From Massariosphaeria phaeospora (taxonomy: Eukaryota; Ascomycota; Dothideomycetes; Pleosporales), in assembly GCA_011032825.1 (NCBI GenBank), contig JAADJZ010000001.1, positions 62,001 to 126,000 on the forward strand: DNA of 64,000 nucleotides, in the 5' to 3' direction. Position 1 is the stretch's first letter, and each line of letters opens with the position of its first letter. Below, piece after piece: positions 30,340 to 42,663 of the stretch. The position numbers were made by a program, and so were the translations under genes. The notes under the pieces were generated by a model, which saw nothing but the letters and a program-made list of their open reading frames with translations, searched no databases and was not told the DNA's origin.

Positions 30340-31639
30340 CTAGACTTCCGTTGTGCTACCACTCGGCCGGTGGCTGTTTGTCTCCTTCAACGATAGCAAA
30401 TCGTGCTCGTTCAGCTCGCTGACCTCGAACTGGTTCGGACGCTTTTTGGGCGCCGGCTTGTACCACGACGGCAGCCCCCGGCGAGAGTTGGTTTGTTGTC
30501 CGCTTGAGCCGGGCCGCGTCAATGACCGCAGCAGAGAGAGCACCGACTCCGAGTACGGCAGGCTCTTGACGACCTTCGGGAGCGACGGAATTCCCATGAT
30601 CATAAATCCTGCAGTCATCTCACCGATAGCCCACAAACCGGCTTCGGAAACGGTGAACAATTGGTCGGGCGAGTTCAACAGTCTGTAAATGTAGTAGAGG
30701 CGGACTGCTGCGCTGGCACACGCACTATGGTCCATCAGTTAGCAGAGGACCGAGACGCTCTATCGACTCTTAGCACTCACAAAACTCCAATGGCGAACAG
30801 CAGTGAGATGCCAATCTTCGTTGGCCTCGAAATCTGCATCTTCCAGATCATCTGTTGAGGTAGGCCGATGATGATCAGGTCTGACACCAGATTTATGACA
30901 CCAGACGCGATGTTGTGGCTTTTCATGTTGATCGGACAACTTCCTTCGACCAGCGGGTTCCATATCTTTTCTCGCGGCGTGCATTGGAATAGCTCAACCA
31001 GTGTCCCGACCCCATAGAACAAAACATTGGACCAAATCATGGCGTGCGAAATCCAGAACATGGCGTTGCGCTGTCCGTGTGGCACAAAGATGCGGATCCA
31101 GTCGAGCAAAATCGCTGCTTTCAGAAGCATAATTATCAGTCCGTAAAAGACGGAGCCGATGTGGATATTCTACGCAATCGTTAGCTTCTGGTCAGTAACA
31201 TTTTCCCAGAAATTACTAACATAAAGGATAGGAATCATGTTCTTCAACTGAACGTTCCACTGGTGCACCTGCATTCCTGGAAATAACGCGAGGCTATAGA
31301 CGCAGTACTCGTGTCCAGCATAGAGTCCCTAACAAAGACAATTAGTTCATCGAAAGTGGTCGTAGGCTACAATTCGCATACCAGTGCCGCAATTAACAGT
31401 GCATCTTCGATGTTTACTCTCTTAATCAATAATCTTGAATGCAGGCGCAAGAGAACCGATATCGTCGCGAGAACGCCGCCGAGGATAACGATTCCGTAGC
31501 CCAATGCATGGTTTCCTCCTGGATTCTCGAAATCGTACATGACACCTGGCGGCGCTTCCAGGGCCGGCCCTTCGAGAAGAGCCGTCATGAAGGCAGCCTG
31601 TTCCTCTGGCGACATCGTTGCGATGAGAGCGGGATCCAT
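30340..31639 (-). CDS. PTH11-like / fungal rhodopsin-fold integral membrane protein, 379 aa
   Basis: Four exons: 31639-31382, 31328-31221, 31169-30781, 30724-30340. Donors are GTATGC, GTTAGT and GTGAGT with TAG acceptors; the frame is continuous for 379 codons. About seven hydrophobic segments are visible, starting with GYGIVILGGVLATISVLL, and including YGLIIMLLKAAILLDW and MIWSNVLFYGVGTLVELFQC. The family landmarks WNP, LVSDLIIIGLPQQMIWKMQ and RLYYIY identify the fungal rhodopsin-like (PTH11/SAT4-type) domain. The C-terminus is a soluble tail. Members are plasma-membrane proteins, some receptor-like; their role in metabolite clusters is mostly unknown. It is divergent from the PKS and shares its upstream region. 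Confidence 0.88.
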
Positions 31640-32345
31640 TGCGAGCGGTTGAAGAGAGGTGTATACGCCACGAGCCGGGATCTCGTAACCAGGATGCGAA
31701 GCGGGCTGTCGCAATCACACGGCTGATGAAGGCGATAGCGTCCCGCGAAAAGGCAAACGAGCTCGGAGTGCCCTCACGCACCTTATCATTAATATTTATC
31801 AGCCCTTGTTTGCTGACGGCACGGCTTACCCTCAAGTTCTGGCCTCCATGCAGGGCTGTGTTCGGAGTCCGACCTGCATGTCCTATAATATACGAGCACA
31901 TGTAGACAGGGATATTACCGGGGCGTTTTGAGCGGCTGAGAACGTCGCACAGCATCGAGGCAGGCGTTGTTTCCAAATCTGGGTGCGGCCTGACCCGAAG
32001 ACGTCAATCTATCTACGACTCCCAACGCAAGCGCTGAACTTGCAGCCGCGATCTCATCCTTGGACGTGTGTGTGTTGGGGGCCCGGTTGCAATTTCCCTA
32101 GCCAATTGCTGGCTCTAGCGAGCCCCCATGTGCACGGGTGGCGGCGACGCCACATCCATCCCGGCTCACCAGCTTGTGAGGAGATCTCGCCGCTATAGCT
32201 CCACAAGGTTACATCATATATCGCGGCCCTCCATGGGTGTATCGGTACGTTTGCTTCCCTTAGTACGGATACTCCCTCCCTTCTCCCGTTTCCTTCCCTA
32301 GTTCTAATCAACACTTACAACCAACATCACTCAATCTTTCTCATC
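31640..32345. promoter_or_regulatory. Shared divergent promoter region of the PTH11-like and PKS genes
   Basis: About 700 bases separate the two divergent starts (31639 minus, 32346 plus). A TATA-like CATATAT lies at 32215-32221, about 125 bases upstream of the PKS ATG, followed by a C/T-rich tract (about 32250-32340). A shared upstream region suggests coordinated expression (inference). Open frames inside it show no family resemblance. Confidence 0.5.
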
Positions 32346-35300
32346 ATGGAGCCAATTGCTATTGTAGGTCTGTCACATAAGCTTCCACAAGAGGCAAACG
32401 ACGACTGCAGCTTTTGGGAAACGTTGGAGTACGGCAGGAATGTTATGCGCCAGTGGCCGGAACAGCGGGTCAACCTCGATGCGTTTTACAGTTCGAGCGC
32501 TACCGGTACCCAGGATAACACTGTGAGTCCGATACGACGGGATCTACGCTGCGTTGTTGGGTCTAACGCCACGACAGCTATACTCAAAAGGTGCGCATTT
32601 CGTAAAAGAGGACCCCGCAGCATTTGATGCAGCATTCTTTTCGATTACCTCGAAAGAGGCGGCGTCGATGGACCCACAACAAAGATGGCTGCTGGAAACC
32701 TCATATCGAGCACTGGAGAATGGTATGATCTTTTATTGTAGAGAGCATTGCTGCATGTTGACTAGTCCCAGCTGGGATCCCAGCAGAAAAGGTGGGAGGA
32801 ACACAGACCGCTGTGTTCGCGGCATCGATGGCAGATGACTACACGAGAATTCTCGCCAAAGATCCGGACGAGGCGCCCACAAATACAGCCACTGGCACGT
32901 CTCCATCAATACTCGCCAACCGATTGAGCTGGTACTTTGACTTGAAGGGCCCAAGCATTCAGCTGAACACGGCTTGCTCAACAAGCATGATTGCTATGGA
33001 CTTGGCTTGCCAATCTCTGCGCAGCGGGCAGAGCTCAATGGTACAGAGCTATCGAGTTTCAATTTACCATCGCTGACATCTGGCCAGGCGCTCGTGACAG
33101 GCTCAAACGTCATCTTGAGTGTAGAGAGCTCATTGTACTTATCGAACATGCAGATGCTTTCGCCAGACAGCGTTTGCTACAGTTTTGATCAACGAGCCAA
33201 CGGCTATTCTAGGGGTGAGGGTGTTGTCGTATTCGTTCTCAAGAGATTATCCGACGCAATTCGGGATTCAGATACCATCCGCGCCGTGGTTCGAGCTACT
33301 GGCTCAAACCAGGACGGCCACACTCCTGGAATTACACAACCAAGCGCTGTATCCCAAGAGGAACTCATCCGGAGTGTCTACAAGAGCTGCAACTTGGGAT
33401 TCGAATCGACTCGTTATGTAGAGGCTCACGGGACAGGTACTCAGATTGGTGACTCTACCGAGATGAAGGCCATTGGCCGGGTCTTCAGGAGTAGTCGATC
33501 ATCAAAGGAGCCCTTATACGTGTCAGTATCTTTGTGTAAAATGATTGGTTAGATTCTGACTGCGTAAACTAGTGGGTCCGTCAAAGCAAACATTGGCCAT
33601 TTGGAAGGTGGCAGCGGCCTTGCTGGCATTCTCAAGTGTGTCATGATGCTTGAGAAAGGCGTCATCCCACCAAATCCGTTGTTCGAGACAATGAATCCTA
33701 GGATAAATGCGAGATTCTACAACGTTCAGGTCAGTCAGCAGCCAACTAGCATCCGCGAATCTGCTGATAAGTTTGCAGGTTCCCACAGCCTGCATTCCTT
33801 GGCCAGGTGATGGCATCCGCCGGATCTCGGTCAACTCGTTCGGCTTTGGTGGATCCAATGGTCACCTCATTCTAGACGATGCATACCATGCCCTCAAGGA
33901 TTTGGAGCTTGAGGGTAATCATAATACACTAATACACTCCCAACTTCCTGCGCTCGAGGTAAATGCAAAAACTCTAACAAATGGACCAACGACAAACGAA
34001 ACTCATACGAATGGAGAAACGACAGAAGGAATCCTCTCGAATGGTACTACAACAACGCAGCAAGAGATTCAGAGTAATGGCCAGGCGCTTGTTCATTCCG
34101 ACATCGATAGAAAGACATCTGATAAACTGTCAGTTGTCGACCTCGATCCTCCCCGTAACGACTCTGTCATCTCCACCCTATCGGAATCACTAACTACAAC
34201 CAACGGCACGACACCCACCGACACGCCAACATTACCACTAGACCTGCAGCTTCTCGTATGGTCAGCCAGAGACGAAGCCGCTCTGCGAAGAACGCTTCAA
34301 CAATATAGCAGGTACTACGAGGGGATGTCCGGTGCCAGAGAGCAGATTGAGCGTCTAGCGTACACTCTCGATTCCCGCCGAAGTCTCATGAACTGGAGGT
34401 CTTTTGCCGTTGTAGGTGCAGGCGCATCTTCCAGCGCCATCAGTGCAGCCGCCTCAAACGCGACGCGGTCCTCGCGAGACACCGGCCTTGCGTTTATCTT
34501 CACCGGCCAAGGCGCGCAATATGCGAAAATGGGATTGGAGCTGCTGAGTTATTCGGTTTTCAAATCGACATTAGCAAGGATAAGTGATGTGTTCTGCGAT
34601 CTGGGTGCCGATTGGTCGTTGCTTGGTAAGTACAAAGAGCTTACATTAGAGTGTTCCCATGTCCAGAAACCTAATGATTGATATAGAGGAGATCGAACAT
34701 GGGAAGCGGATCAATGCCCCTCAGTTTAGCCAGCCGCTGTGCACTGCTCTGCAGTTATCCCTGGTCGAGTTGCTGAGGAGTTTTGGAATCATCCCAGCTG
34801 CAGTCGTCGGGCATTCATCTGGTGAGATAGCTGCCGCTTACACAATTGGTGCCTTGTCACTCGAATCCGCGTGCAAGATTGCGTATCACAGAGGTCGACT
34901 CGCTAGTCAGCTCGTCGCGACGGTTGAGGTCCCAGGAGCCATGATGTCGGTCAATATTGCCGAAGGCGAGATTGATGCGTACCTGGCGAAGGTCCCGCTT
35001 TCTGGACAAGTCTACGTCGCCTGCGTTAATAGTCCGTTCAACATCACTTTATCTGGGGATGAGCAGGATATCGACATCCTCAAAGAACATCTCCAAGAGG
35101 ACGGCGTCTTTGCGCAAAAGTTGAATACGGGAGTCGCATACCACTCTCCCGCCATGCAGCAAGTTTCTGCGGAGTACCTCGAGTGCTTAGCCTCACTTGA
35201 AAAGGGAGAGGTTCTCGAAGATGCTGCACTAATGGTCTCGTCTGTTACTGGCGAAGTCGTAATCCCAGGAACACTTTCAGCAGCCCAGTATTGGATCGAC

Positions 35301-38300
35301 AATCTTGTGTCCCCAGTTAGATTCGCTGATGCTTTACAATACCTCGCAGTGACTGCGCCAAAACTAGACCGCAACCACACGTTCTACGATTTTCTGGAAG
35401 TGGGCCCACATGGTGCTTTGCGACGGCCTGCGAACGACTCTTTGGGGAGTTTTGCTGGGAAAAAGCGCGCCAGATACAGTTCCCTGCTTTCTAAGTTCGA
35501 CTCTCCTTTGAAGACGACCTTTGAAACCGCCGGGCGATTGTTCTCGTACGGGTACTCCATGTCAATTGCTGCAGTCAATGGAAAAAACTACGCCACGCAG
35601 CCTCTGGCTTCCTTGGTTGACCTACCCGAATATCCCTTCGATCACTCGCAGACTTACTGGCATGAGACACGGCTGAGCCGAGAGTGGCGACTCCGAGGAT
35701 CTGCTCCGAGAGCCATACTCGGCATCCGCGCAACAGACTGGAATCCGTTAGAGCCGCGGTGGAGGAAGTCATTGAGCATCGACGAGATTCCGTGGATCGC
35801 GGACCATGTAGTCGGAGACAACGCACTCTTTCCAGCCACGGGCATGCTCATGATGGTACTGGAGGCTGTGAAGCAAACAGCGCATGCAGATCAAACTATC
35901 ACTGGATACTTCATTAAAGAGGCCACATTCATGAATCCTATCGTGGTAGGCCCTGGACCCGGCGGAAAGACGGAGGTAGTGACGCAGCTACGGTCTCTGC
36001 AACAATCGTACGAGAAGACTTCAGTGCGCTCGGAAGTGCGGCTGTATGCCCGAGCTGATGGCGATTGGTGCGAGTGTGTGAGGGCTACAGTGCACACTGA
36101 GTACGAGGACACCGCTACTGAAGTCGATGGTGGTCTCGAGGCTCGCTCTAATGCCGAACAGTTGCTGCGCAACTATGAGCACGCACAGCAATCGTGCAAG
36201 AGCGCTGTGAGTAAGCAGGAGTTCTACAAGTGGCACCGCGAGCAGGGTCTGAAGTATGGAGAAGCCTTCTCACTCGCCGAGGATATTTACTGGGATGGCG
36301 GAGAGACTGGGGTCGCTAGTGTCGATGTGAACACTCCTACGAGTGGATATGAGGGCGTTGTTCATCCGGCTGTGCTTGACGCTGCGTGTCAAGTCTGCTT
36401 CACGGCTCCATCTAATGGCATGTTGAAACAGCTTCCCACAATCATCCCTCACAGAGTCCACGACACCTGGATAGCCGCTTCTGGGTGGCAATACCCTAAA
36501 ACCAGTCGCATTCGTATGTTGACGACGTCGAAGTTCAAAGCAACTGTAACAGGCCTCGATTGCTCCTTCACCGCTTTGGCTGACGATGGAACTCCACTTT
36601 GCCATGTTAAGCGCCTGGAAATGTTGCCGGTTTTGGGTAACGAGTCTAAGAACGACAGCGAGAGGAAGCTCCTCCACGGTGTTGATTGGAAACCCCGATT
36701 GTCTCTGCTCGAGCCGGAGCAGCTGCGTGAGGTCTGTGCCGTAGACCACTTCCCCGACGACGAGACAGCCACGATCGAGTACTGCCTCGAGCTAGACAAA
36801 AGTCTCCGGACAGTAATACAACGCGATATGGACCGTTTGCTGACAACAGATTGGTCCAAGGTTCCACCGCATTTCAAGAAGTTTGTGACGTGGATGGAGC
36901 GGCAAATCCAGCACATACCCGGCCAAACCATAGACGAGATTAGTGACGAGGACTTGGCTGCGAGACTGCAGGTTCTACGAAACCAAAGGCCCGCCTGGAG
37001 GATGTTCATCGAGATTGCTGAGCAGCTGGTTTCCATCGTCAACGGCGAAACCGATCCTCTCGAGTTGCTTTTTTCTTCCGACATGGCCCAAGACATCTAC
37101 GACGAGTTCTTCGGCCAGATGTACAACCACAAGTTCATCACCTACCTCAACCTAGCAGCCCATCAAAACCCGACTCAGAAAATCCTCGAAGTAGGCGCTG
37201 GGACGGGCGCCATGACTAGTCGCATTCTCTCGACGCTCAGCGACGTTGAAGAGCACACTGGAGGCACCGCGTTCGCTAACTATACGTACACGGATATTTC
37301 GCCGGGCTTTTTCGAAAAGGCGCGCGATCGATTCTCGGACTACCGGGATCGCATGACGTTCAAGCCGCTCGATCTCGAAAAGGACGTCACGGCGCAGGGC
37401 TTCGAGGCGGGCAGCTACGACATGATCCTCGCTGGAAGCGTGCTCCACGCGACGAAGAACCTGGCCGCAACACTGCAGAACCTCCGGCGCGCGTTGAAAC
37501 CCGGTGGCCTGCTCATCTTTCATGAGACCACTGCGCCGGATTCTTTTGTGATGAGCTTCGGGTTCGGCATCCTACCTGGCTGGTGGTGTAGTGACGAGAA
37601 GTTCCGTGCTTGGGGGCCGACTATCACGGAACCCGAGTGGGATCGTGTGTTGAAAGAGAATGGATTTTCTGGGAACGATCTTATTGTCAGAGACTATAAA
37701 GACGAGGCCGCTCATTTCTGCAGCGTCATATTCACCTCGGCTGTTGTTGATGATGTCCAGCCCGGGCTTGAAGGGTCGCGAATCGTGCTTGTTACCGATG
37801 ATGGGAATGAACGCCAGAGGAGCGTTGCTTCATCTTTCGTCGATTATAGTCCTCGCCCATCAACCAACCGGACAGCCGTTTATTCAGTGAGCCAGCTCAA
37901 GGATGCCGATGTCTCTCGAGACGACTACGTCATATTTCTTGCTGACATGGAGCCATCTCTGCTTTCGTCAATGTCGGAGTCCTCGTTCCAATCGGTTCGG
38001 GACTGGGTCAGACAGTCGGAGAACCTATTGTGGGTCACTTCAGCGGATATATCTGACGAGTCGCGTTCAAATACCTATCCGTATGCCGGCTTGAAAGACG
38101 GTTTCCTCCGGACGATACGTGCAGAGTACACCAGCAAACGCATAATTTCCTTGTCTCTAGAAAACGGTGCGAATGACTCGGCTTCCCACATCTGGAAGGT
38201 CTTCAACTCTGCTTTTGGAGACCAATCCTCGGAGGTGGAATATATCATCCAGAATGGCTGCATATCAACCGGACGTTTGACAGAAGAGACTGGGCTGAAC

Positions 38301-40617
38301 AACGATTTGAACTCTTCGATCGTACCTCAGAGTAGAACAGAATCTTGGTTGCCAGGTCCACCACTGAAACTAGACATTGGAAGTCGTGGCTCGCTTGAAA
38401 CTCTCCATTTTGCCGAGGATGCGGACTACAACAACTCCCTCGGACCCTTGGACGTGGAGCTCGAAGCAAAGGCCTGGGGTGTCAATTTTCGCGACATGTT
38501 CCAAGCTCTTGGACGGCTAGACGATGCTGGCTTTGGATCTGACTGTGCTGGTATCGTCACGCGAGTAGGTTCCTCCTGCACGACAGTCAAGCCTGGAGAC
38601 CGTGTCTGTATGTCCGTCGTCGGGTCTATGCGAATGTATCCACGAGGCGATGAATGGGCGGTAGTCAAGATCCCAGACTCTGTTCCATTCGAAGAGGCCT
38701 GCGCGGTGCTGAACCCGGGCATTACCGCATACCATTCGTTTGTTGATGTAGCTCGTCTGCAAAAGGGAGAAAAGGTGCTCATTCACTCTGCTTCCGGCGC
38801 CACCGGGCAGCTGGCCATCCAGGTTGCGCAAATGGTCGGCGCAGAAGTGTTTGCTACGGTTGGCTTTGACCACAAGAAACAGCACCTCATCGACTCGTAC
38901 GGAATTCCTGCAGACCACATTTTCTACAGCCGCAACACAACGTTTGCCAAAGGCATCAAACGAGTTACCCAAGGCTATGGCGTCGACGTCGTACTCAATT
39001 CGCTGGTAGGGGAAGGGTTGCGAGCCTCCTGGGAGTGCGTTGCTCCATATGGAAGATTCGTGGAGATTGGCAAGGCCGATATCAATTCGAATTCCCCTCT
39101 TCCAATGGCATGCTTTGCGAACAATGTTTCTTTCTTCGCGGTCGATCTTCGCCACATCTCGTTTCATCGCAAGGAGACGGGCCGTCGTTTGATGCGTACG
39201 ACAATGGAGTTGGCTGGGAACGGAAGCATTCACTGCCCGAAGCCGCTGAATCTTTATCCGATTTCGGCGGTTGAAGAGGCGTTTAGGTATCTGCAGAGCG
39301 GGAAGAATACTGGACGCATTGTTATCCAGATAGATCCTTCTACCGAAGTCCAGGTAAGTCAACTGTGTGCCGGACTGGACACATGCTGACAATGTTAGAA
39401 ACGAGTTTTACATCGACGAACATGGAGGTTTGAGGAAAACGCCACTTACCTTGTTGCAGGTGGCCTGGGTGGTATTGGAAGATCGATGCTGAAATGGATG
39501 GTGGCGAAGGGAGCAAAGAACTTAATTGTCCCATCGAGGTCTGGCGCCACGTCTGAAGCAGCTATAGAGGTCGTGGAAGGACTATCGCAACAGGGCGTTA
39601 TAGTTGCGACTCCGAAGTGTGACGTCTCTGTCGCCGAGTCGCTCTCCGAGGTGATGACTGAATGCGCAAAGACGATGCCGCCGGTTCGTGGGTGTATCAA
39701 CGCCACGATGGTGCTGAATGTAAGTGCTGTAACACCTGTACACAATGCAGACGTGGCTGACTTTCGGGTAGGACTCGACGTTCGATAACATGACGCACGA
39801 CCAATGGACAGCGACCATCCGATCAAAAGTAGACTCCTCATGGAACCTCCACAAATTGCTCCCCCACGACCTCGACTTCTTCATCCTCCTCTCGTCCGCC
39901 GCCGGCGTGCTCGGCAACGTCGGGCAATCGAACTACACAGCCGGCTGCACATTTCAAGACGCACTTACCCGGTACCGTGTGCACCACCAGCAACGAGCCA
40001 CGTCCGTCGACCTCGGCCTCATGCGCACCATCGGTATCGTCGCCGAAACCGCGCGTCTCCACGATAACTTCAAAGGCGCCCGCAGCCTCGGCCAGCTCGA
40101 AGAAGAAGAGTTCCTCACGCTGCTCGACATCTACTGCGACCCGCAGCGCTCGCCGACGCTGCTCACGCCGGCCAAGAGCCAAATCGCCATGGGCCTCGTC
40201 ACACCCGTCGACCTGCTCGCGCGCAACCTCGAGCCCGTCGAGCTGCTGCACCGCCCGTTATTCGCACACTTCGCACAGCCGCGCAACACCACGGCGCTCG
40301 CGACCGGCCCTAACAATACCGTCAGCGCCTCCGCATTGTTCCGCCAAGCCGAGACCGACGAAGAGCGCGCGAGCGTCGTCGTCGACGCCCTGGCGAAGAA
40401 ACTCGCGCGCGCGCTGTCGATTGCGAGTGAGGAGGTCGACGTCGATAAGCCGCTGCATGCGTTCGGCGTGGATTCGTTGGTCGCGGTCGAGCTGCGCAAT
40501 TGGATTGGGAAGGAGTTTGCGGCGGATGTGGCCGTGTTTGATATTATGCGCGGGAGGACGGTGGCGGCGATTGGGGAGCTGATTACGAGGGTTAGTCAGG
40601 TTAGGAGGGGGGCGTAG
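32346..40617 (+). CDS. Highly reducing type I polyketide synthase, 2620 aa, nine exons
   Basis: Exons: 32346-32522, 32578-32722, 32772-33040, 33088-33521, 33573-33729, 33779-34625, 34687-39353, 39399-39719, 39772-40617. All introns are GT-AG, 45-61 nt, and restore one frame of 2620 codons. Domains in order: KS ([25 protein letters not shown]; 1-430), AT (TGQGAQY about 630, GHSSGE about 718), DH (His in [14 protein letters not shown] about 1048, Asp in [10 protein letters not shown] about 1236), MT ([12 protein letters not shown] about 1509), ER ([10 protein letters not shown] about 1935, [12 protein letters not shown] about 2045), KR (AGGLGGIG about 2249, QSNYTAG about 2392), ACP (FGVDSL about 2570). 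No thioesterase, reductase or condensation domain follows, so chain release needs another enzyme; the AOS at 27.7-29.3 kb is the obvious candidate. All catalytic residues are present, so it should make a fully reduced, possibly C-methylated chain. Confidence 0.95.
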
Positions 40618-42234
40618 GAGCGTGCTGACGAATGGATGGCTTGGTTTGGTTTGCGTGCTGTTATTGTGTGCGTATGTAGGGCGTGGTGTCTGGTCTCTTG
40701 TTTGCGGGCGGGCGGTCTGGCGCTTTCGACATTGTGTAGGCGCGGTGGTTCTGTACTCGTACAATGCGATCAACTTAGGATGAGAAATACCCCATTACAT
40801 TGCATCAATCGAGATGACCATGATGGGCATGGTACGCGTTTGCAACTGTTACGAAATAATAATACGAGAGTCGTGGCCTCGGGAGTGTGGCACCAGTGGT
40901 GGTGGTGTTGATGGTTTGCGTGATGTCAGCCAAGCCGCTAAGACGGGGCTAGGCGTGGTTATCTCGACGTCCTCGCACCTTTCACTTTGCTTTCCCCACA
41001 CCCACGACACACTTTCACTCTTTCACTCTGCCGCCATACCCGTATGTCATTTGTGTCTGTCTTTCTGCACAATGGTAAATGGCTGATGCGCAGCGTCTGC
41101 AAGTCAGAGGCGCTGCGATGCTGTATGGATGCCCAGGTGGCTTGTAAGGTGGGCAAAGGCGAGGAGGTGAACAAGATGGCTGAATGCTGATGTTCGTAGA
41201 TGACGCCTGTGCCAGCTTGGCTTGGGAAAGAGATAGTCTTGTCGCAGTCGCGGTCCACTGTGCCACTGTTAAAGATGGGGTTTCCGGCCATGAGGTCGGG
41301 AAAGAATTCTCGCAAGCTCAAAGCGGGGAGGGCTCGTCTGATTTGAAGACGAGAAGCCAGCCAGCCCCACGCCGGCCTCTTCGTTCCTTCTTCAAGCCAT
41401 GGCCATAAAGGCCAGTGGTTTAATGAAAAACAAGAGCGCTCGACCCAAAGGAAGCCCCGACCAGCAGGGAAACCCCGGGAGTGATGCCTCGCGACACCAC
41501 TCTGGATATCAATCAGATCAATCCAGGATGGACGCGGGAGTGACCGTGGGCAGACCTGCACCCGCACAGTGTACACCGCAGCCCTGTGTGTTTAGAGACC
41601 GCATGTCGCTTTAGTCTCATGGACAGGAAGAATTTCCTGCCACCCGCAGGCTCGCCGATCCGACCGATGCCCTGCGTTGCTTGACTTTCCAGCGCAGTAG
41701 GGGCCCTTCATCCAATAGGAGAAAGGGGGCCTCCGCAGCATGTAGGCCAATCCATCGGTGGCTATACTCACCTCGGAAGAACGAACCAGTACCAGGGGGT
41801 CCTTTCGGCGGCCCTGGCAGTGTGTACAGAAGGGACAAACCTCTGCAACACCCCCACCTGCAAGTTGGTGTACCTGAGGTAGGGTAGGCTGGAGAAAGAA
41901 AGAGGGTGGGTTTGGGGGGGCAGAGGAGCTTATATACCTCGATGCTCCTGGGGTCCGTGCACTCCGCCGCCGCGACCGATACCTTCACTTACTGCGAGGC
42001 TTCTGTAGGCCCGTGCCCCTGCCGCTGCCACCCTCACCTTCACCTGGTACTCCGAGGCTCCTGTGAGTCCGTGCGCTTCGCCGGTGAGGGCGTCGCTAAT
42101 CTCTGCAGCCTTTTAGTCCGTGCGCATGACGCCGCCTCACCTCCGTCTACATTTAAGCAACTAAGCTTTTACCTTCTTCCTACTTCAACAACCAGCAATT
42201 GCAACTACGCCGCTTACTGCAACACCTCATTACA
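40618..42234. other. Intergenic, with degenerate tandem repeat near 42 kb
   Basis: No gene is supported in 1.6 kb downstream of the PKS. Minus-strand frames at 41576-40959 and 41988-41617 have no recognisable domain. A CTTATATACC TATA-like site lies at 41929-41938 and ATTTAAGC at 42151-42158, upstream of the small gene at 42235. Confidence 0.45.
41940..42135. repeat. Four degenerate tandem units of about 50-60 bp
   Basis: Units begin GCTCCTGGGGTCCGTGC, GCTTCTGTAGGCCCGTGC, GCTCCTGTGAGTCCGTGC and CCTTTTAGTCCGTGCGC, each followed by CCGCC/GCCGCTGCC and CCTTCAC-type sequence. Located in the putative 5' region of the small 125-aa gene. Confidence 0.6.
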
Positions 42235-42663
42235 ATGCCCGCCACCGACATCGCCGCTCAGAGCCTCGCCAAGCTCCCAAAGTACAAGACCCTGCTCAAG
42301 CGAATCAAGGCCTTGAAAATGAAGCTCCGCGTCTACGAGGCCACTTTCGCCAAGGTTCCGGTGGATGAGAAGCTCGAGCTGTTGAACGCGGTTCACAAGG
42401 AGCAGGTTCAAGCCATGGAGGATGCCAAGAGCCGGACGGATGCACGCCTCGCCGCGGTCCAGGACGAGAAGCGTCAGCTGCTTCGTCTTCTCGCCGACAA
42501 CAACGTGGCTGTTCCGGGACATCTCCTGTAAGTGCACGGCAATACTTGAAAATATCGTCCAATGACTAATCAGTATAGACCCAAGCGCCGCCCGAGGGCC
42601 CCCGACAGGATCCTCATCCCCTTTGCGGCGGTAAGACACGATAAGCCCCGCACAGGCTATTAG
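42235..42663 (+). CDS. Small charged helical protein of unknown function, 125 aa
   Basis: Two exons, 42235-42527 and 42579-42663. The intron 42528-42578 has a GTAAGT donor, GACTAAT branch and TATAG acceptor; without splicing the frame stops right at the donor (CTG TAA). The spliced protein begins MPATDIAAQSLAKLPKYK and is strongly helical and charged through residues 15-85 (LLKRIKALKMKLRVYEATF, HKEQVQAMEDAKSR), suggesting a coiled coil. It ends in a basic tail (LPKRRPRAPDRILIP). I do not recognise the family. It sits between the PKS and P450 genes; whether it belongs to the cluster is unknown. Confidence 0.6.

Noticed and set aside
31640..31714. Upstream extension of the PTH11-like protein
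   Set aside because: It begins at a TTG; the ATG at 31639 is the first true start.
38517..39392. 291-codon minus-strand frame opposite the PKS
   Set aside because: Antisense to the ER and KR-linker region of the PKS; no family resemblance.
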